Shown here one piece after another: positions 1 through 9,240 of a stretch of 64,000 nucleotides of DNA. A program made the position numbers and the translations under genes. Below the pieces are notes generated by a model. That model did no database searches. It had not been told where the DNA came from and saw only the letters and a list, made by a program, of their open reading frames with translations. Source of the DNA: CAZIUL01 sp964542475 (GTDB lineage Bacteria; Planctomycetota; B15-G4; CAYZWU01); assembly GCA_964542475.1 (NCBI GenBank), contig CAZIUL010000005.1:62001-126000 (forward strand), in the 5' to 3' direction. Within the stretch, counting starts at the first letter, position 1. Every line of letters starts with the position of its first letter.

Positions 1-103
1 GGGGAATGATGGTGATGTCGGTCATGAATTTGTGAACAAGGAAACCCGCGGTGAAAAGAATCACTCCGTAAAGGATCAAAAAAAACAGTGTCGAGCCTTT
101 CAT
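1..103 (-). CDS. Partial gene, membrane-anchored protein of a sigma/anti-sigma operon
   Basis: Only the first 34 codons are present; the gene runs off the left edge. The ATG at 103 has a strong ribosome binding site (GGAGG) that overlaps the stop codon of the anti-sigma gene just upstream, so the two are translationally close and co-transcribed. The visible peptide starts MKGSTLFFLILYGVILF and is a single hydrophobic segment, either a signal anchor or an uncleaved signal peptide. Its position third in an ECF sigma / anti-sigma operon suggests an envelope stress or metal sensing partner, possibly a periplasmic Spy/CpxP-like protein, but that is inference from position only. Confidence 0.6.
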   Translation of the reverse strand, partial: MKGSTLFFLILYGVILFTAGFLVHKFMTDITIIP

Positions 104-105
104 AT

Positions 106-597
106 TTAACGCCTCCTCCGAGCCGCATTATAAATTCTGAGAGCTTCCTGTGGATTATCCGTTTTTAGGAGGCTTTTCAGCATGTCTATCCGGCTGCTGC
201 CTGGAGCCGCCTGGAACAGATCCTCATAGTGGACCTTTGTTTCCGTGCCCACTGCATGTATCCGGCCGGTCGGTGCTATGAAGAAAAGGCTCACGGTCAA
301 AGCACAGAGCAGGAGAGCGGCGGCGCATAGCCGTTTCAGCAGCATGTGGTACTTTGAGCTTTTCAGTGCGGCCAGCTCGAGTCGAGCTGCTTTCAACACG
401 CGATCGTCGAAGTCCGGGGATGGCTCCGGCGGCGGAGGTTCCGATCGAAAAAGACCGCTCATGGCATGAATATCCTTGCGAAAAGCGGTGCACGAGGAGC
501 ATGATGCAAGATGGGCATCGAGCCTTTTCGAGTCCTGTTCGCCCAACATTTCATCAGCTTGGAGGCTGATCATCTCTTCGAACGTTTTGCATTCCAT
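106..597 (-). CDS. Zinc-finger anti-sigma factor with one membrane segment
   Basis: A 163-residue protein with an N-terminal anti-sigma zinc finger: Cys3, then His29 and a CxxC pair (Cys33, Cys36) fit the zf-HC2 pattern H-x3-C-x2-C. A single membrane segment lies near residues 85-110 (rich in Ala, Leu, Val, Ile and Phe) and is followed by a short periplasmic tail that includes VHYEDLFQAAPG. This is the architecture of a membrane-tethered ECF anti-sigma factor: the cytoplasmic zinc finger holds the sigma factor, and the periplasmic part receives the signal. Its ATG overlaps the end of the sigma gene, the usual arrangement for a co-translated sigma/anti-sigma pair. The signal it senses cannot be read from the sequence. 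Confidence 0.8.
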   Translation of the reverse strand: MECKTFEEMISLQADEMLGEQDSKRLDAHLASCSSCTAFRKDIHAMSGLFRSEPPPPEPSPDFDDRVLKAARLELAALKSSKYHMLLKRLCAAALLLCALTVSLFFIAPTGRIHAVGTETKVHYEDLFQAAPGSSRIDMLKSLLKTDNPQEALRIYNAARRRR

Positions 598-1145
598 TAC
601 ATGTACCTTTCCATCTTTTCACGAAGGCTGTGCCTGGCTCTGAAAAGTCTTGATTCTACTGTTCCCTTGGAGCACCCGAGTACTTCGGATATTTCGATGT
701 AGGAGAGCCCCTGGAACTCTCTAAGGATCAGAATCGACCGGTGTTTTTCGGTCAACTCGTTCATGGTTTCCCTGAGAAGTCCGGCCATTTCGCGTCTTTG
801 CTCAATCTTTACCGGCCCGTCTGCCTGGGAGGTTACCTCCTGGGTTGTGCCATCCTTCCGATGGATCGACACAACGCCGCGGGGCCGAAGTTTTTTTCTG
901 AAATCCACGGCTGCATTGACCGCTATGCGGTAAAGCCAGGTATAGAAAGCGGAGTTGCCATGGAACGAATGGATGTTTCTCAACGCTTTGAGGAACGCTT
1001 CCTGGACCACGTCCTCGCATTCAGTAACATCCCCCAGGATCCGGAACACCACGTTGAAAACCTTGTCTCTGTGCCGTTCGAAAAGCTCCTCGAAAGCCTC
1101 TTCGGACCCTCTTTTGAGTTGCTCCACAAGCTGGGAATCGTCCAC
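597..1145 (-). CDS. ECF-type RNA polymerase sigma factor (RpoE-like)
   Basis: The protein has region 2 (start LVEQLKRGSEEAFEELFERH, then the DVVQEAFLKALRNI core and TWLYRIAVNAAVDFRKK) and region 4 (LTEKHRSILILREFQGLSY, then the helix-turn-helix EISEVLGCSKGTVESRLFRAR). Both are diagnostic of sigma-70 family ECF factors. I place the start at GTG 1145, giving 182 residues: AAGGAAAAGG lies just upstream and the protein then begins exactly where ECF factors normally do. An in-frame ATG at 1325 would add a Lys/Arg/Pro-rich tail of 60 residues without similarity to the family and with no clear ribosome binding site. The stop overlaps the start of the anti-sigma gene. Confidence 0.85.
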   Translation of the reverse strand: MDDSQLVEQLKRGSEEAFEELFERHRDKVFNVVFRILGDVTECEDVVQEAFLKALRNIHSFHGNSAFYTWLYRIAVNAAVDFRKKLRPRGVVSIHRKDGTTQEVTSQADGPVKIEQRREMAGLLRETMNELTEKHRSILILREFQGLSYIEISEVLGCSKGTVESRLFRARHSLREKMERYM

Positions 1146-1616
1146 TGACCTTTTCCTTATTTTCTTACGCTGTTGCGGTTTTTCTTCAGGGCTCCGTTTT
1201 TTTGCAACCGGCGCGTAGGAAGGTCCGCTGTTTCCGCTCAAAACGCGAAGATGGGGCGGGTGATTGCATGTCAACCGGCTTTTTTTCTCCTTGGCGGCAC
1301 CGTGCATCCTATTTGCCTCGAACATGGCCGTTGTTCAGCAGGATTAGTGCTTCGGTTTGTACACCTCTCCGGTATCGATGACTTCCCCTCGGGAGCTGAC
1401 CCGGAGAACTTCGGCTTGGACGAGTATCGAGGCTATAAATTCCATGCCCACTACCATTTAATTAAAACGGCCCACATTATTCCGACTTTCAGGCTGCCGT
1501 ACGCGATATTATCTGTACGCCTGAAACCGTAACCTTCCCTTGGTTGTTTTTCAACTGGTCGTTGCTTTTTGAAAGAGATGGAAAAAGGAAACAAGCCTGT
1601 CCGGCCGGTTCCTCTC

Positions 1617-1796
1617 CTTAGCCCGCTTATTTCATACTCTTCGTCGCGAGGTGCCGTAAACTGTGATGTGGCAAGGCGCATGTCAGGAGACGACCGCAGG
1701 CCTGTTCTTACAGGTTGAGGATCGTCTTGTGGCATGAAACGCAGCCATAGTGCAGTTTACGGTGCCGCAGCAGAAGAGGATGAAATATGCGGGTTA
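1617..1796. repeat. Large imperfect palindrome, full-length copy of a dispersed repeat
   Basis: The left arm (about 1617-1697) and the reverse complement of the right arm (about 1712-1796) align over nearly their whole length. Both read TA(G/A)CCCGC(T/A)TATTTCAT, then CTCTTC, then CCGTAAACTG, with a short central loop. The right arm alone recurs at 59101-59158 and 61781-61865. The rest of the non-coding stretch 1146-2161 shows no convincing gene: the short open frames there have no ribosome binding site or family motif, and the DNA is locally T-rich around 1845-1870. Function is unknown; it resembles a MITE or REP-type mobile palindrome. Confidence 0.8.
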
Positions 1797-2161
1797 GCCG
1801 GATAAGAGCGAGAAAACCTATTCTTACTGGGCTCATCACTGTTTTTCCCGTTCTTTTGTTTTTTTTGATGATGGCCGATAGTGACTTGTATGGTTCCGGT
1901 TTGAGTGAGTGATAAATCATCCCTGGGTCGAGGTTCTATTGAGATATGTTGTTGTAGCAATGCTGTTACAACCGGTCTAATGAGTGCCGCTCAGCTTTAT
2001 TTTAACAATCATGTAGATTTATGGTTTTGAACTTTTGCTCCCCGTAGAATAAAGTGTGGGTTTATGATTCAGGAGAGGCTCAGAGGGTTTTAAGAAGCGG
2101 ATAAGAGCAAATAATGCTTCAGTGACACGCGCGGGGCGCAACTGTTTGGGCGTTGTAATCG

Positions 2162-3550
2162 ATGGACTACAAGAAATCGAAGTTTCTGTTCATGTACTCA
2201 TCCGAGCCCGTCCTGGGAGATGACTTCATCGCACAGCCCCTCGGGATCCTCTATCTGGGGTCCATCCTGAAGGCGGAAGGCGTCCCGGTGAAGTGCATCG
2301 ACGAAAGGGTTTTTACGCCGGATGAAATCCGTGATGCTATGGAAGAGGCGGATGTGGTTGGGATTTCCGTCATGACGCCTTTTTTGAGCCGCGCAGTGGA
2401 TTGGGGAAAGTACGCAAAGAGCATGGGCAAGGTTACCATGATGGGCGGCGGGCATGCCGCTGTGGACCCGGATTCAATACTGGACACCGGCTTTTTCGAC
2501 TTTGTTTTCATCGGCGAGGCGGAGATCACTATCAGGGAAGCGATCCCTTTGCTCCATGACAAGGAGAAGCTGAAGGGAGTTAAAGGCCTGGGGTTTTTCG
2601 ACGATGAGGGGAAAAAGTGCATCACGGAGAGGCGCCCCTTCAACAAAGAGCTCGAAGACATCCCCTATCCTGCCAGGGAGATGCTGCCAATAGAGAGATA
2701 TTTCAAGCGCAACAAGGAGAGGCTCTTTTACATATTCTCCAGCAGAGGCTGTCCTTACAGCTGCGTCTTTTGCCAGAAAGAAATATATGGCCGGAAATTC
2801 CGGGCTCGGTCCAATGATAATGTCTGTCGCGAGCTTGAGCTCCTGAAAAAGGAGTACAACCCCGGGGCCATCCTTTTTATCGATGAGCTGTTTACCTGCG
2901 ACCGGTCACGTGTGATCGATCTCTGCAAGGCCATGATCGACCGCAAGCTCAAGCTCAACTGGTGCTGCGAGACCCGTGTCGACCGGATCGACCTCAAGAT
3001 GATGCGGGTAATGTACAAGGCAGGGATGCGGCGCATGTACTTTGGCGTTGAATCTGGATCGCCCCAGAGCCTGAAGACTTTAAACAAACGCTTTACAGTG
3101 GAGCAGGTCATCAAGGCGCTGAAGGCTGCGCGCCGGGCAAACATCTGGACCAAGATCTTTCTGATCGTTGGGACGCCCCGGGAGACGAATGAAGATTTTA
3201 AGCTGACTGCAAAAATGCTGCGCAGCGCCCACCCCGACATGGTGCGCACCGCGCTTTTTAACCCGCTTATCGGGAGCCCTTCTTTCGATCTGTACCGGGA
3301 TCGTATCGACTTTGACCGGATCTTCAAGGATTTCGTTGCCAGCGGCAGCACGCCTTACCGCCACGAGAATTTCACCATCCAAGAGCTTAACGAGATCGAC
3401 AAGAAAATAGTTGAAGAGTACGAGGCGTGGTACTTCCGCCCTGCCCAGCGGCTGAAAAGGAAGCTGTGGCGGTTGAGGTTTTTCCTCGAAAACCCGGGGG
3501 AGCTCCTCGTGTGGCTCAGCCAAAAGCTAGGCAGCCGGAACGGTTCGTGA
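2162..3550 (+). CDS. B12-binding-domain radical SAM protein
   Basis: A 462-residue enzyme with an N-terminal Rossmann-like cobalamin-binding-type domain (about residues 8-140; includes QPLGILYLGSILKAEG and VVGISVMTPFLSRAV) and a central radical SAM barrel. The radical SAM cysteines are Cys197, Cys201 and Cys204 in GCPYSCVFC and would hold the SAM-cleaving 4Fe-4S cluster. MYFGVESGSPQSLKTLNKR is the typical mid-barrel motif of this family. Members modify lipids, porphyrins or other small molecules; the substrate cannot be told here. The gene stands 105 bp upstream of a polysaccharide deacetylase on the same strand, so a role in envelope or lipid modification is possible but unproven. Confidence 0.85.
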   Translation: MDYKKSKFLFMYSSEPVLGDDFIAQPLGILYLGSILKAEGVPVKCIDERVFTPDEIRDAMEEADVVGISVMTPFLSRAVDWGKYAKSMGKVTMMGGGHAAVDPDSILDTGFFDFVFIGEAEITIREAIPLLHDKEKLKGVKGLGFFDDEGKKCITERRPFNKELEDIPYPAREMLPIERYFKRNKERLFYIFSSRGCPYSCVFCQKEIYGRKFRARSNDNVCRELELLKKEYNPGAILFIDELFTCDRSRVIDLCKAMIDRKLKLNWCCETRVDRIDLKMMRVMYKAGMRRMYFGVESGSPQSLKTLNKRFTVEQVIKALKAARRANIWTKIFLIVGTPRETNEDFKLTAKMLRSAHPDMVRTALFNPLIGSPSFDLYRDRIDFDRIFKDFVASGSTPYRHENFTIQELNEIDKKIVEEYEAWYFRPAQRLKRKLWRLRFFLENPGELLVWLSQKLGSRNGS

Positions 3551-3655
3551 AGGATTTCCGGCCGATGGATCGGGAGAAGCGCGCCTGTGCGGCCGATCCG
3601 AGCCTCTGCTACATTTCCTGCGGCGGCAGGAACCCGGACAATGGTTCGTTGAAGG

Positions 3656-4723
3656 ATGATTTTCATGCTGAAGCACAGGGTCAAGATGTGGCTCAGGCGC
3701 AGCGTGGCCGGCATCGGCTTCTCCTCGGGAATCTGGCGCATGGCTAACAGGTTCAGCCGGAGCGGCAGGATAACAGTGCTGACTCTACATTGCGTTGGAT
3801 TCCCTGATGAAACCGAATACCTCCCTTCGTACATGAAGCTGCGCGAAAAGGAGTTTGACGGGCTTCTAAAACGCCTGTCAGCCTCGTTCGAGATCATCAG
3901 CCTGCCAGAGGCTGTCAGCAGGCTAGAAGGGGGGGGGCACGGCAAAAACGCGTTTGTGATAACCCTGGATGACGGGTACAGGGACAACCTCACTCATGCG
4001 CTGCCGATTCTTGTAAAGCACGGCATTCCCGCCACGATCTTCCTGGAAGCGGGCGCAATAGACCGGAGGAGCCTGAGCTGGATACACAAGTTCTTTTTCG
4101 TGGACAATCGTAAAGGAAGCGTTTTCCTGGCCGAGGAGTATTCGAAAAGAACAAAAGGATCCAGGTTTTCAAAAAAGGTGGAGGCTGCGGCAGTCTCAGG
4201 AGAAAACGCGGAGTACGCGGTGAAGAAGCTTCTCAAGTATGAAGCTGATGTCGTGGAGAGGGACAGGATCATCCACGAGATTTTCTGCAGCCTCGGAGGG
4301 AATGAAAAAGAGATCCTGGACAGTGCCTATCTTGACTGGGATGACGTAAAAACAATGTTGGGGCAGGGAATCAGCTTCGGCTGTCATACCATGAGCCACC
4401 CTATCCTGTCCACGCTGGCCAGGGATAAGGCAAGGGCAGAGATCGTCGAATCGAAGATGTTGATGGAAGAAAAGCTGGGTATCGAGGTGGATTCTTTTGC
4501 CTACCCGTGGGGAAGGATGTGGGACTTCAACGGCGAGACGGTAGATGTGTTGAAGAAAGAAGGCTTCAAGTGCGCGCTTACAATGGATGAAAAAGCGGTA
4601 CTGCCCGGAAAATGCGATCTTTTTCGCTTGAGCCGCTACCCTCTTGCCGAAGGGTTCAGCACCGCTGATATCGTTGCGGAGGCGTCCGGGATTTACAGCT
4701 TGTTCGGCGGGAGGCTTCTCTGA
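3656..4723 (+). CDS. Polysaccharide deacetylase family (NodB-like) protein
   Basis: The NodB homology domain is clear. The catalytic/metal-binding Asp pair is in FVITLDDGYRDN (about residues 100-110), followed by HGIPATIFL. The metal-binding His pair is in FGCHTMSHPILSTL (His244, His248), and the SFAYPWG motif follows near residue 283. The enzyme would remove N- or O-acetyl groups from a glycan, probably at the cell surface. A 75-residue insert between the first motif and the HxxxH motif is larger than in minimal deacetylases. The first residues are basic rather than a classic signal peptide. ATG 3665 is an alternative start with a slightly better spaced AAGG. No terminator separates it from the preceding radical SAM gene. 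Confidence 0.85.
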   Translation: MIFMLKHRVKMWLRRSVAGIGFSSGIWRMANRFSRSGRITVLTLHCVGFPDETEYLPSYMKLREKEFDGLLKRLSASFEIISLPEAVSRLEGGGHGKNAFVITLDDGYRDNLTHALPILVKHGIPATIFLEAGAIDRRSLSWIHKFFFVDNRKGSVFLAEEYSKRTKGSRFSKKVEAAAVSGENAEYAVKKLLKYEADVVERDRIIHEIFCSLGGNEKEILDSAYLDWDDVKTMLGQGISFGCHTMSHPILSTLARDKARAEIVESKMLMEEKLGIEVDSFAYPWGRMWDFNGETVDVLKKEGFKCALTMDEKAVLPGKCDLFRLSRYPLAEGFSTADIVAEASGIYSLFGGRLL

Positions 4724-4790
4724 TTTTTCTTTTCGGACTATTCTGACCTGAACCCGGAATCCTCTCTTACGGCTGCTGGCCTAATCGCCC

Positions 4791-6407
4791 CTACAGCAGG
4801 AATTCTCTGAATTCGCGACGCAGCCTTTCCTTCTCAGCGGCATCAGGGGTTATGCTCAGGAGCTGTTCCGCGAAAGCCCTGAGCCTTTTCGGCGGGGGAA
4901 GCGCCTGCCCGAGCGACGAGTCCCCTGATTCGCCTGCACGGAGGGCAACCTTCAAAACCGCTTCCAGCGCAGGGGCGCAGCATGGATTGGCCCGGATGGC
5001 CTCCATGTGGCTCGCAAGAGCGGCTTTTGTCCGCCCGAGCAGTTCATAGGTCCAGCCGAGGTTCACGAGAACCTCGTGCGGTTTGTAGTTCGGATTCAGC
5101 TCGCGCGCCTTTTTGAACTCGGATAGTGCGCCTGGCGTTCCTTCCAGCATTCCCCTTTCGAGACAGGCTTTACCTAGACCGAACCGTGCTTGAGGATTCA
5201 CGGGATCGTTTTCGACGGCATGGCTCCAGAGCGTGAAGTGATCGGTCCAGACCTCGACCTGGCGCACGGTTTGAAACGCGAGCATGGACAGGAGCACGAC
5301 TGCGGCTGTTGATCCTGCGAGTGCCGCGCCCCGCTTTTTTACTCGTACTGCAAGAAGGGCGGCTGCCAGGGACACGCCGGCGAGGGGCAAATAGAGGAAC
5401 CTTTCCGCAACCAGCTCGCCGATGGGCACAATGTTCAAAACCGTGATCAGCGGCACGAAGAACACAGCCGCAGCGAAAGCTTGTTTCTTGCACAAAAACA
5501 CGGTCACCACGAGAACCGCTGCGAACAGAAGGGCTGGGAGATAATCCACAAAGCCCGCATCCATGAATTCGAGCGGGCGGTAGTGAGGTTTCAAGGCAAT
5601 CGGGAGGATGGTGATGGCCACGTAGCGCGACAGGATCCAGGCTCCAAGCGCGAAACGCTCCGGGAAAACGATGTTCGGCAGGACATGCTGACCTTCCCCC
5701 GGGCTGAACGAACCGAGCACGACGAACCTCGCGGCCGCCACCATGAGCAGCACCACAACGAAGGGAGCTGTTCTCAGAAGCTTCCGTTTCCATGGGGAGC
5801 TCCTGTTTACCAGAACCTCGTACGCCACGAGGATTCCCGGAAAGGCAAGTGCGTTTTCTTTTGAGAGCGCGCCCACGGTAAAGGCGGCAAGAGACAGAAA
5901 AAGGTGGAAAGACGGTTTCTTGTGTTCCACGCTTTGCAGATAAAACAACAGCGCTGCCAGGCAGCACAACCCTGCAAGCAGCTCGGAACGGCCGGTGGCC
6001 CATGCAACGGCTTCCGTTCCAGCGGGATGAAGCCCGAAAAGAAGCGCGCCGAAAAACGCTCCCCACCTTCCACTGACGAGACGGTATAACACGAGGCAGA
6101 GGACCAGGACACAGAATCCGTGAAGCAGGATGTTGGTCAGGTGATATCCCCATGGCTCGGGGCCGAAAACCGCCCGGTCCAAAGCAAGGCTTGCAGTGGT
6201 CATGGGCCTGTATAGCCCTCGGGAAGGACCCATGTGTGCCGGGAACGGAGTGAGGAACATGTCAGCCGGCGCTTCCAGCTGTGGATTCTTGACGATGTAC
6301 GGAATATCGTCATAGACAAAGGATGCGTCGATGGAGCCGAAATGAAACGCCATGGCGAGAAGCGCTGCCAGGACCGCCGGAGCTTTGCTTTGCTTCATGA
6401 TGTTCAT
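4791..6407 (-). CDS. Polytopic membrane protein with C-terminal TPR (TMTC-like)
   Basis: A 538-residue protein with about ten membrane segments over residues 10-380 and a soluble C-terminal part containing tetratricopeptide-like repeats (RFGLGKACLERGMLEGTPGA, then VLVNLGWTYELLGRTKAALA). The N-terminal loop FVYDDIPYIVKNP, with an acidic pair after the first membrane segment, and the later GLHPAGTEAVAWATGR motif are typical of bacterial relatives of the TMTC/DUF1736 proteins, which belong to the GT-C glycosyltransferase fold group. A role in transferring a sugar from a lipid carrier to an exported molecule is therefore plausible. The acceptor is unknown. It converges with the deacetylase gene across a short gap with no obvious terminator. 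Confidence 0.75.
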   Translation of the reverse strand: MNIMKQSKAPAVLAALLAMAFHFGSIDASFVYDDIPYIVKNPQLEAPADMFLTPFPAHMGPSRGLYRPMTTASLALDRAVFGPEPWGYHLTNILLHGFCVLVLCLVLYRLVSGRWGAFFGALLFGLHPAGTEAVAWATGRSELLAGLCCLAALLFYLQSVEHKKPSFHLFLSLAAFTVGALSKENALAFPGILVAYEVLVNRSSPWKRKLLRTAPFVVVLLMVAAARFVVLGSFSPGEGQHVLPNIVFPERFALGAWILSRYVAITILPIALKPHYRPLEFMDAGFVDYLPALLFAAVLVVTVFLCKKQAFAAAVFFVPLITVLNIVPIGELVAERFLYLPLAGVSLAAALLAVRVKKRGAALAGSTAAVVLLSMLAFQTVRQVEVWTDHFTLWSHAVENDPVNPQARFGLGKACLERGMLEGTPGALSEFKKARELNPNYKPHEVLVNLGWTYELLGRTKAALASHMEAIRANPCCAPALEAVLKVALRAGESGDSSLGQALPPPKRLRAFAEQLLSITPDAAEKERLRREFREFLL

Positions 6408-6492
6408 TTTATCTCATTGCTCATCTCATCGCTTCATGTTTTTTGCGCGATCCCGCAAGCTCGGGGCGCTCGTGTTATCGTTTTGGTTTCTG

Positions 6493-7962
6493 TCACGGCC
6501 GGATCCGCCCGAGCAGGTTGCTGTTTAGCTTACGACAGGTGTCCTTCAGCTTGTTCATCTCCGAAGGACCCATGGATGAAAAACGGAAAGGGGCCAGGGT
6601 TTTGTTGTGGTTCACTGGCTCGTCCAGATCCAGGTTCGAGAGGCGCTTTGCTTTCTCGAAAAGGGGCGTGCCCGGCACGGGCGAGTACTCCGCCAGCCGC
6701 GACTGCGCGCCGGCAGCATGCACGAAGCGGATCGACTCCTCCACGTTTTCGGGATCTTGACCGGGCAATCCCGCCAGGATATACACACCTATCTCCCTGG
6801 GGTTGAATCCGGCATCTTCCAGGTTTCCGAGCGCTGCCTCGAGTTCCCGGTTGGTGGTTTTTCCGCCCAGCTTGTTTTGAAGCGTAGGATCCGCTGTCTC
6901 GAAGCCGATCCTGATTGTGCGGAAGTTAGCTGCCTTGAGGGCTTTGGCAACCGGATAAGTTACCGCGGTCGCGTGAAGCGCGTTCGGGCAGTGGAAAGAT
7001 GCGTGGCAATGAAGGCGCCGTTCGACCAGCCCGGCTGTCAGTTCCAGGAAACAAGTTTCATCCCCTTCCAACAGGGCATCGTCATAAAAAGCGATGTGCT
7101 TGTACTGCTTTTCCTGAACGAGAAAGGTGATTTCATCCAACACTTTTTCAAGCGGCCTTCTCTTGAAAGCTCCGCCCAGGAGATGTGCCGCGCAGTACGG
7201 GCATTTCCTTGGGCATCCATGCGAGGCCTGCACAGCGGCTGATGGACGTTCACCCGCGATGTGATGCTGTCCGGTGGAGGTTTTTTTCGGAACCGCAGCG
7301 TGTTCTCCGGCGCGGTCCTCGACAAAGCGTATCACAGGGTCGAGGCTCCGGCCCTGGAGCACGAAGTCCGCGCCCGTGCTGCTCCGGGCGTGCTCAGGAC
7401 AGAGGGACGCGTAAACTCCCCCGAGCACAACAGGCACGTCGTCCCAGAGATCGCGGACCATGCGTACGACTTCGACCACACCCTGGTACCAGTAGGTCAT
7501 GGAGCATGTTACTGCTACGGCCGCGGGCCTGCCGGTACTCCGGAGGCGATTCCTCAAAGCGGATTCAGGAAGCCCGAACCGGTGAAAGCGCCGGCGGACT
7601 CCGGACAGGTGACGAGGTTGTGGAATAACGACCCTGGGAAAATGACCGCACCCGTCAGGCCTGAAAGAGGCTCTCTTCAGGCCCTGGCCGGCTGATCCCG
7701 CGCGGTTGCGGTCGAGAGCATCCACCAGCTTCACATCGAAGCCACGGCTCATCAAGGCATGGCCGGCGTTCAGGAGCCCGAGGGGGTACACATAAAAATC
7801 AAAAGCTGTGAAGTCGTAGATTGGAGGGTGGATAAGGATAACCGGTGAACGGCCGGCAAGGCGGTTGCTGTTCGCGTTTCCGATGCAGGCGTTCAGGATT
7901 TTCCCTTCATTCGCCGTTGCTGGTTCCGGACGTGTCTTCCTTCGGTCCCGTCTCCATATCAT
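6493..7962 (-). CDS. B12-binding-domain radical SAM protein
   Basis: A second radical SAM enzyme, not closely similar to the one at 2162. The N-terminal part holds a cobalamin-type Rossmann domain (VILIHPPIYDF; DVPVVLGGVYASLCPEHA). The radical SAM cysteines are Cys250, Cys254 and Cys257 in GCPRKCPYC, and IRIGFETADPTLQNKLGGK is the mid-barrel motif. The ATG at 7962 lies inside the 3' end of ribBA (56-bp overlap), and the first 35 residues look unlike the family, so the true start may be a non-ATG codon near 7890. The product is unknown. Because of the overlap it is probably co-transcribed with ribBA. Confidence 0.8.
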   Translation of the reverse strand: MIWRRDRRKTRPEPATANEGKILNACIGNANSNRLAGRSPVILIHPPIYDFTAFDFYVYPLGLLNAGHALMSRGFDVKLVDALDRNRAGSAGQGLKRASFRPDGCGHFPRVVIPQPRHLSGVRRRFHRFGLPESALRNRLRSTGRPAAVAVTCSMTYWYQGVVEVVRMVRDLWDDVPVVLGGVYASLCPEHARSSTGADFVLQGRSLDPVIRFVEDRAGEHAAVPKKTSTGQHHIAGERPSAAVQASHGCPRKCPYCAAHLLGGAFKRRPLEKVLDEITFLVQEKQYKHIAFYDDALLEGDETCFLELTAGLVERRLHCHASFHCPNALHATAVTYPVAKALKAANFRTIRIGFETADPTLQNKLGGKTTNRELEAALGNLEDAGFNPREIGVYILAGLPGQDPENVEESIRFVHAAGAQSRLAEYSPVPGTPLFEKAKRLSNLDLDEPVNHNKTLAPFRFSSMGPSEMNKLKDTCRKLNSNLLGRIRP

Positions 7963-9178
7963 CCAGCAGGTGGCCCATCTTTTCTTTTTTGGTTTTGAGA
8001 TAGTTGATGTTCAGCGCGCCGGGCCGAACAACGATGGGTACGCGCTTGACTATCTCGAGCCCGTATCCGTCCAGTGCATGGAATTTTCTCGGGTTGTTGG
8101 TGAGAAGCTCCATTTTTTTTACACCCAGATCGGCCAGTATCTGCGCCCCTATTCCATAGTCGCGCATGTCGTCCGCGAATCCCAAGGCCTTGTTGGCCTC
8201 CACCGTATCAAGCCCTTTTGTCTGCTGCAGGTGGTAGGCCTTCAGCTTGTTTTCCAGACCGATCCCCCTGCCCTCTTGTCGCATGTACAGCAGGATGCCC
8301 TTGCCGTGCTCAGCAATCATCTTGAGAGCTTTGGACAGTTGGGTCCCGCAGTCGCAGAGTCTTGATCCGAAGACATCGCCTGTAAGGCATTCGGAATGCA
8401 CTCTCACAAGGATCGGTTCCTTCAGGCGCGGCTGGGACCCCTCGCGTTCCGGAATGTTCATGCAGAGCGCAAGATGCTGGAAGCTGTCTACCTTGGATTT
8501 GTAGACGTGCAAATCGAACTCTCCGAACCGTGTTGGGAGTTTGACCTTTATGATCCGTTCGATCAGCTTTTCATGGCGCCTGCGGTACTGGATGAGATCA
8601 GCCACCGAACACATCTTGAATTTGTGTTTTTCGACGAACTTTTCAAGCTGTGGAAGCCTGGACATGCTTCCGTCATCGTCCATGATTTCGCAGATCACAC
8701 CCGCCGGTTTCAGTCCGGACAGTCGTGCCAGATCGGCCATCCCCTCGGTTTGGCCTGCACGTTTAAGGCATCCTCCCGGGACTGCACGCAGAGGAAAAAT
8801 GTGCCCCGGCCTGACGAGGTCGCTTGGCTTGGCGTTGTCCGCGATGGCAACCTTGATCGTCCTGGCGCGGTCAAAAGCGGAGATTCCCGTGGTTATTCCG
8901 TAGCGGGCGTCCACCGACACGGTGAAGGCCGTTCCGAACTTGGATTCGTTGCTTGTGGCCTGTTGCGGGAGGTCCAGCCTGTCGATGAACGTTTCGTCCA
9001 TTGTCAGGCAGATCAATCCCTTGGCATGTGTGGCCATGAAGTTAATCACCTCCGGAGTGGCTTTTTCGGCCGCAACGCACAGGTCGCCTTCGTTTTCTCT
9101 GTCCTCGTCATCCACGAGAACGATCATCTTTCCGGCTCTGAGATCATCGAGGATTTCAGGAATGCTTGCGAATGTCAT
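7907..9178 (-). CDS. ribBA: Bifunctional DHBP synthase / GTP cyclohydrolase II
   Basis: A 423-residue fusion of two riboflavin pathway enzymes. The N-terminal half (about residues 1-200) is 3,4-dihydroxy-2-butanone 4-phosphate synthase: it has the acidic DDEDRENEGDL loop, THAKGLICL and RPGHIFPLRA. The C-terminal half (about 205-400) is GTP cyclohydrolase II: VRVHSECLTGDVFGSRLCDCG carries the zinc Cys residues and is followed by RQEGRGIGLENKLKAY. The two activities supply both precursors of the riboflavin ring. The length is normal for the fusion, and the C-terminal 25 residues are a variable polar tail. No FMN riboswitch fits in the 62 bp between this gene and gyrA. Confidence 0.96.
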   Translation of the reverse strand: MTFASIPEILDDLRAGKMIVLVDDEDRENEGDLCVAAEKATPEVINFMATHAKGLICLTMDETFIDRLDLPQQATSNESKFGTAFTVSVDARYGITTGISAFDRARTIKVAIADNAKPSDLVRPGHIFPLRAVPGGCLKRAGQTEGMADLARLSGLKPAGVICEIMDDDGSMSRLPQLEKFVEKHKFKMCSVADLIQYRRRHEKLIERIIKVKLPTRFGEFDLHVYKSKVDSFQHLALCMNIPEREGSQPRLKEPILVRVHSECLTGDVFGSRLCDCGTQLSKALKMIAEHGKGILLYMRQEGRGIGLENKLKAYHLQQTKGLDTVEANKALGFADDMRDYGIGAQILADLGVKKMELLTNNPRKFHALDGYGLEIVKRVPIVVRPGALNINYLKTKKEKMGHLLDDMETGPKEDTSGTSNGE

Positions 9179-9240
9179 CTGTTTTTCTCTTCGTATCTAA
9201 GGAATCGAAAACTGTTTCTTTGAACCGCTCCTGCGGGTGG

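Noticed and set aside
1617..1796. Integron attC site, because the palindrome ends in GTTAGCC and half-copies abut stop codons
   Set aside because: The other end lacks a matching inverse core, half-copies B and C end GTTATCC and GTTAAAA, no integrase is present, and the flanking genes are not a cassette array. A REP or MITE-like element fits better.
1451..1960. Several short open frames on the minus strand
   Set aside because: They read through the palindromic repeat and have no family motif or ribosome binding site.
9179..9240. FMN riboswitch before ribBA
   Set aside because: Only 62 bp separate it from gyrA, too short for the aptamer, and no matching conserved segments are seen.
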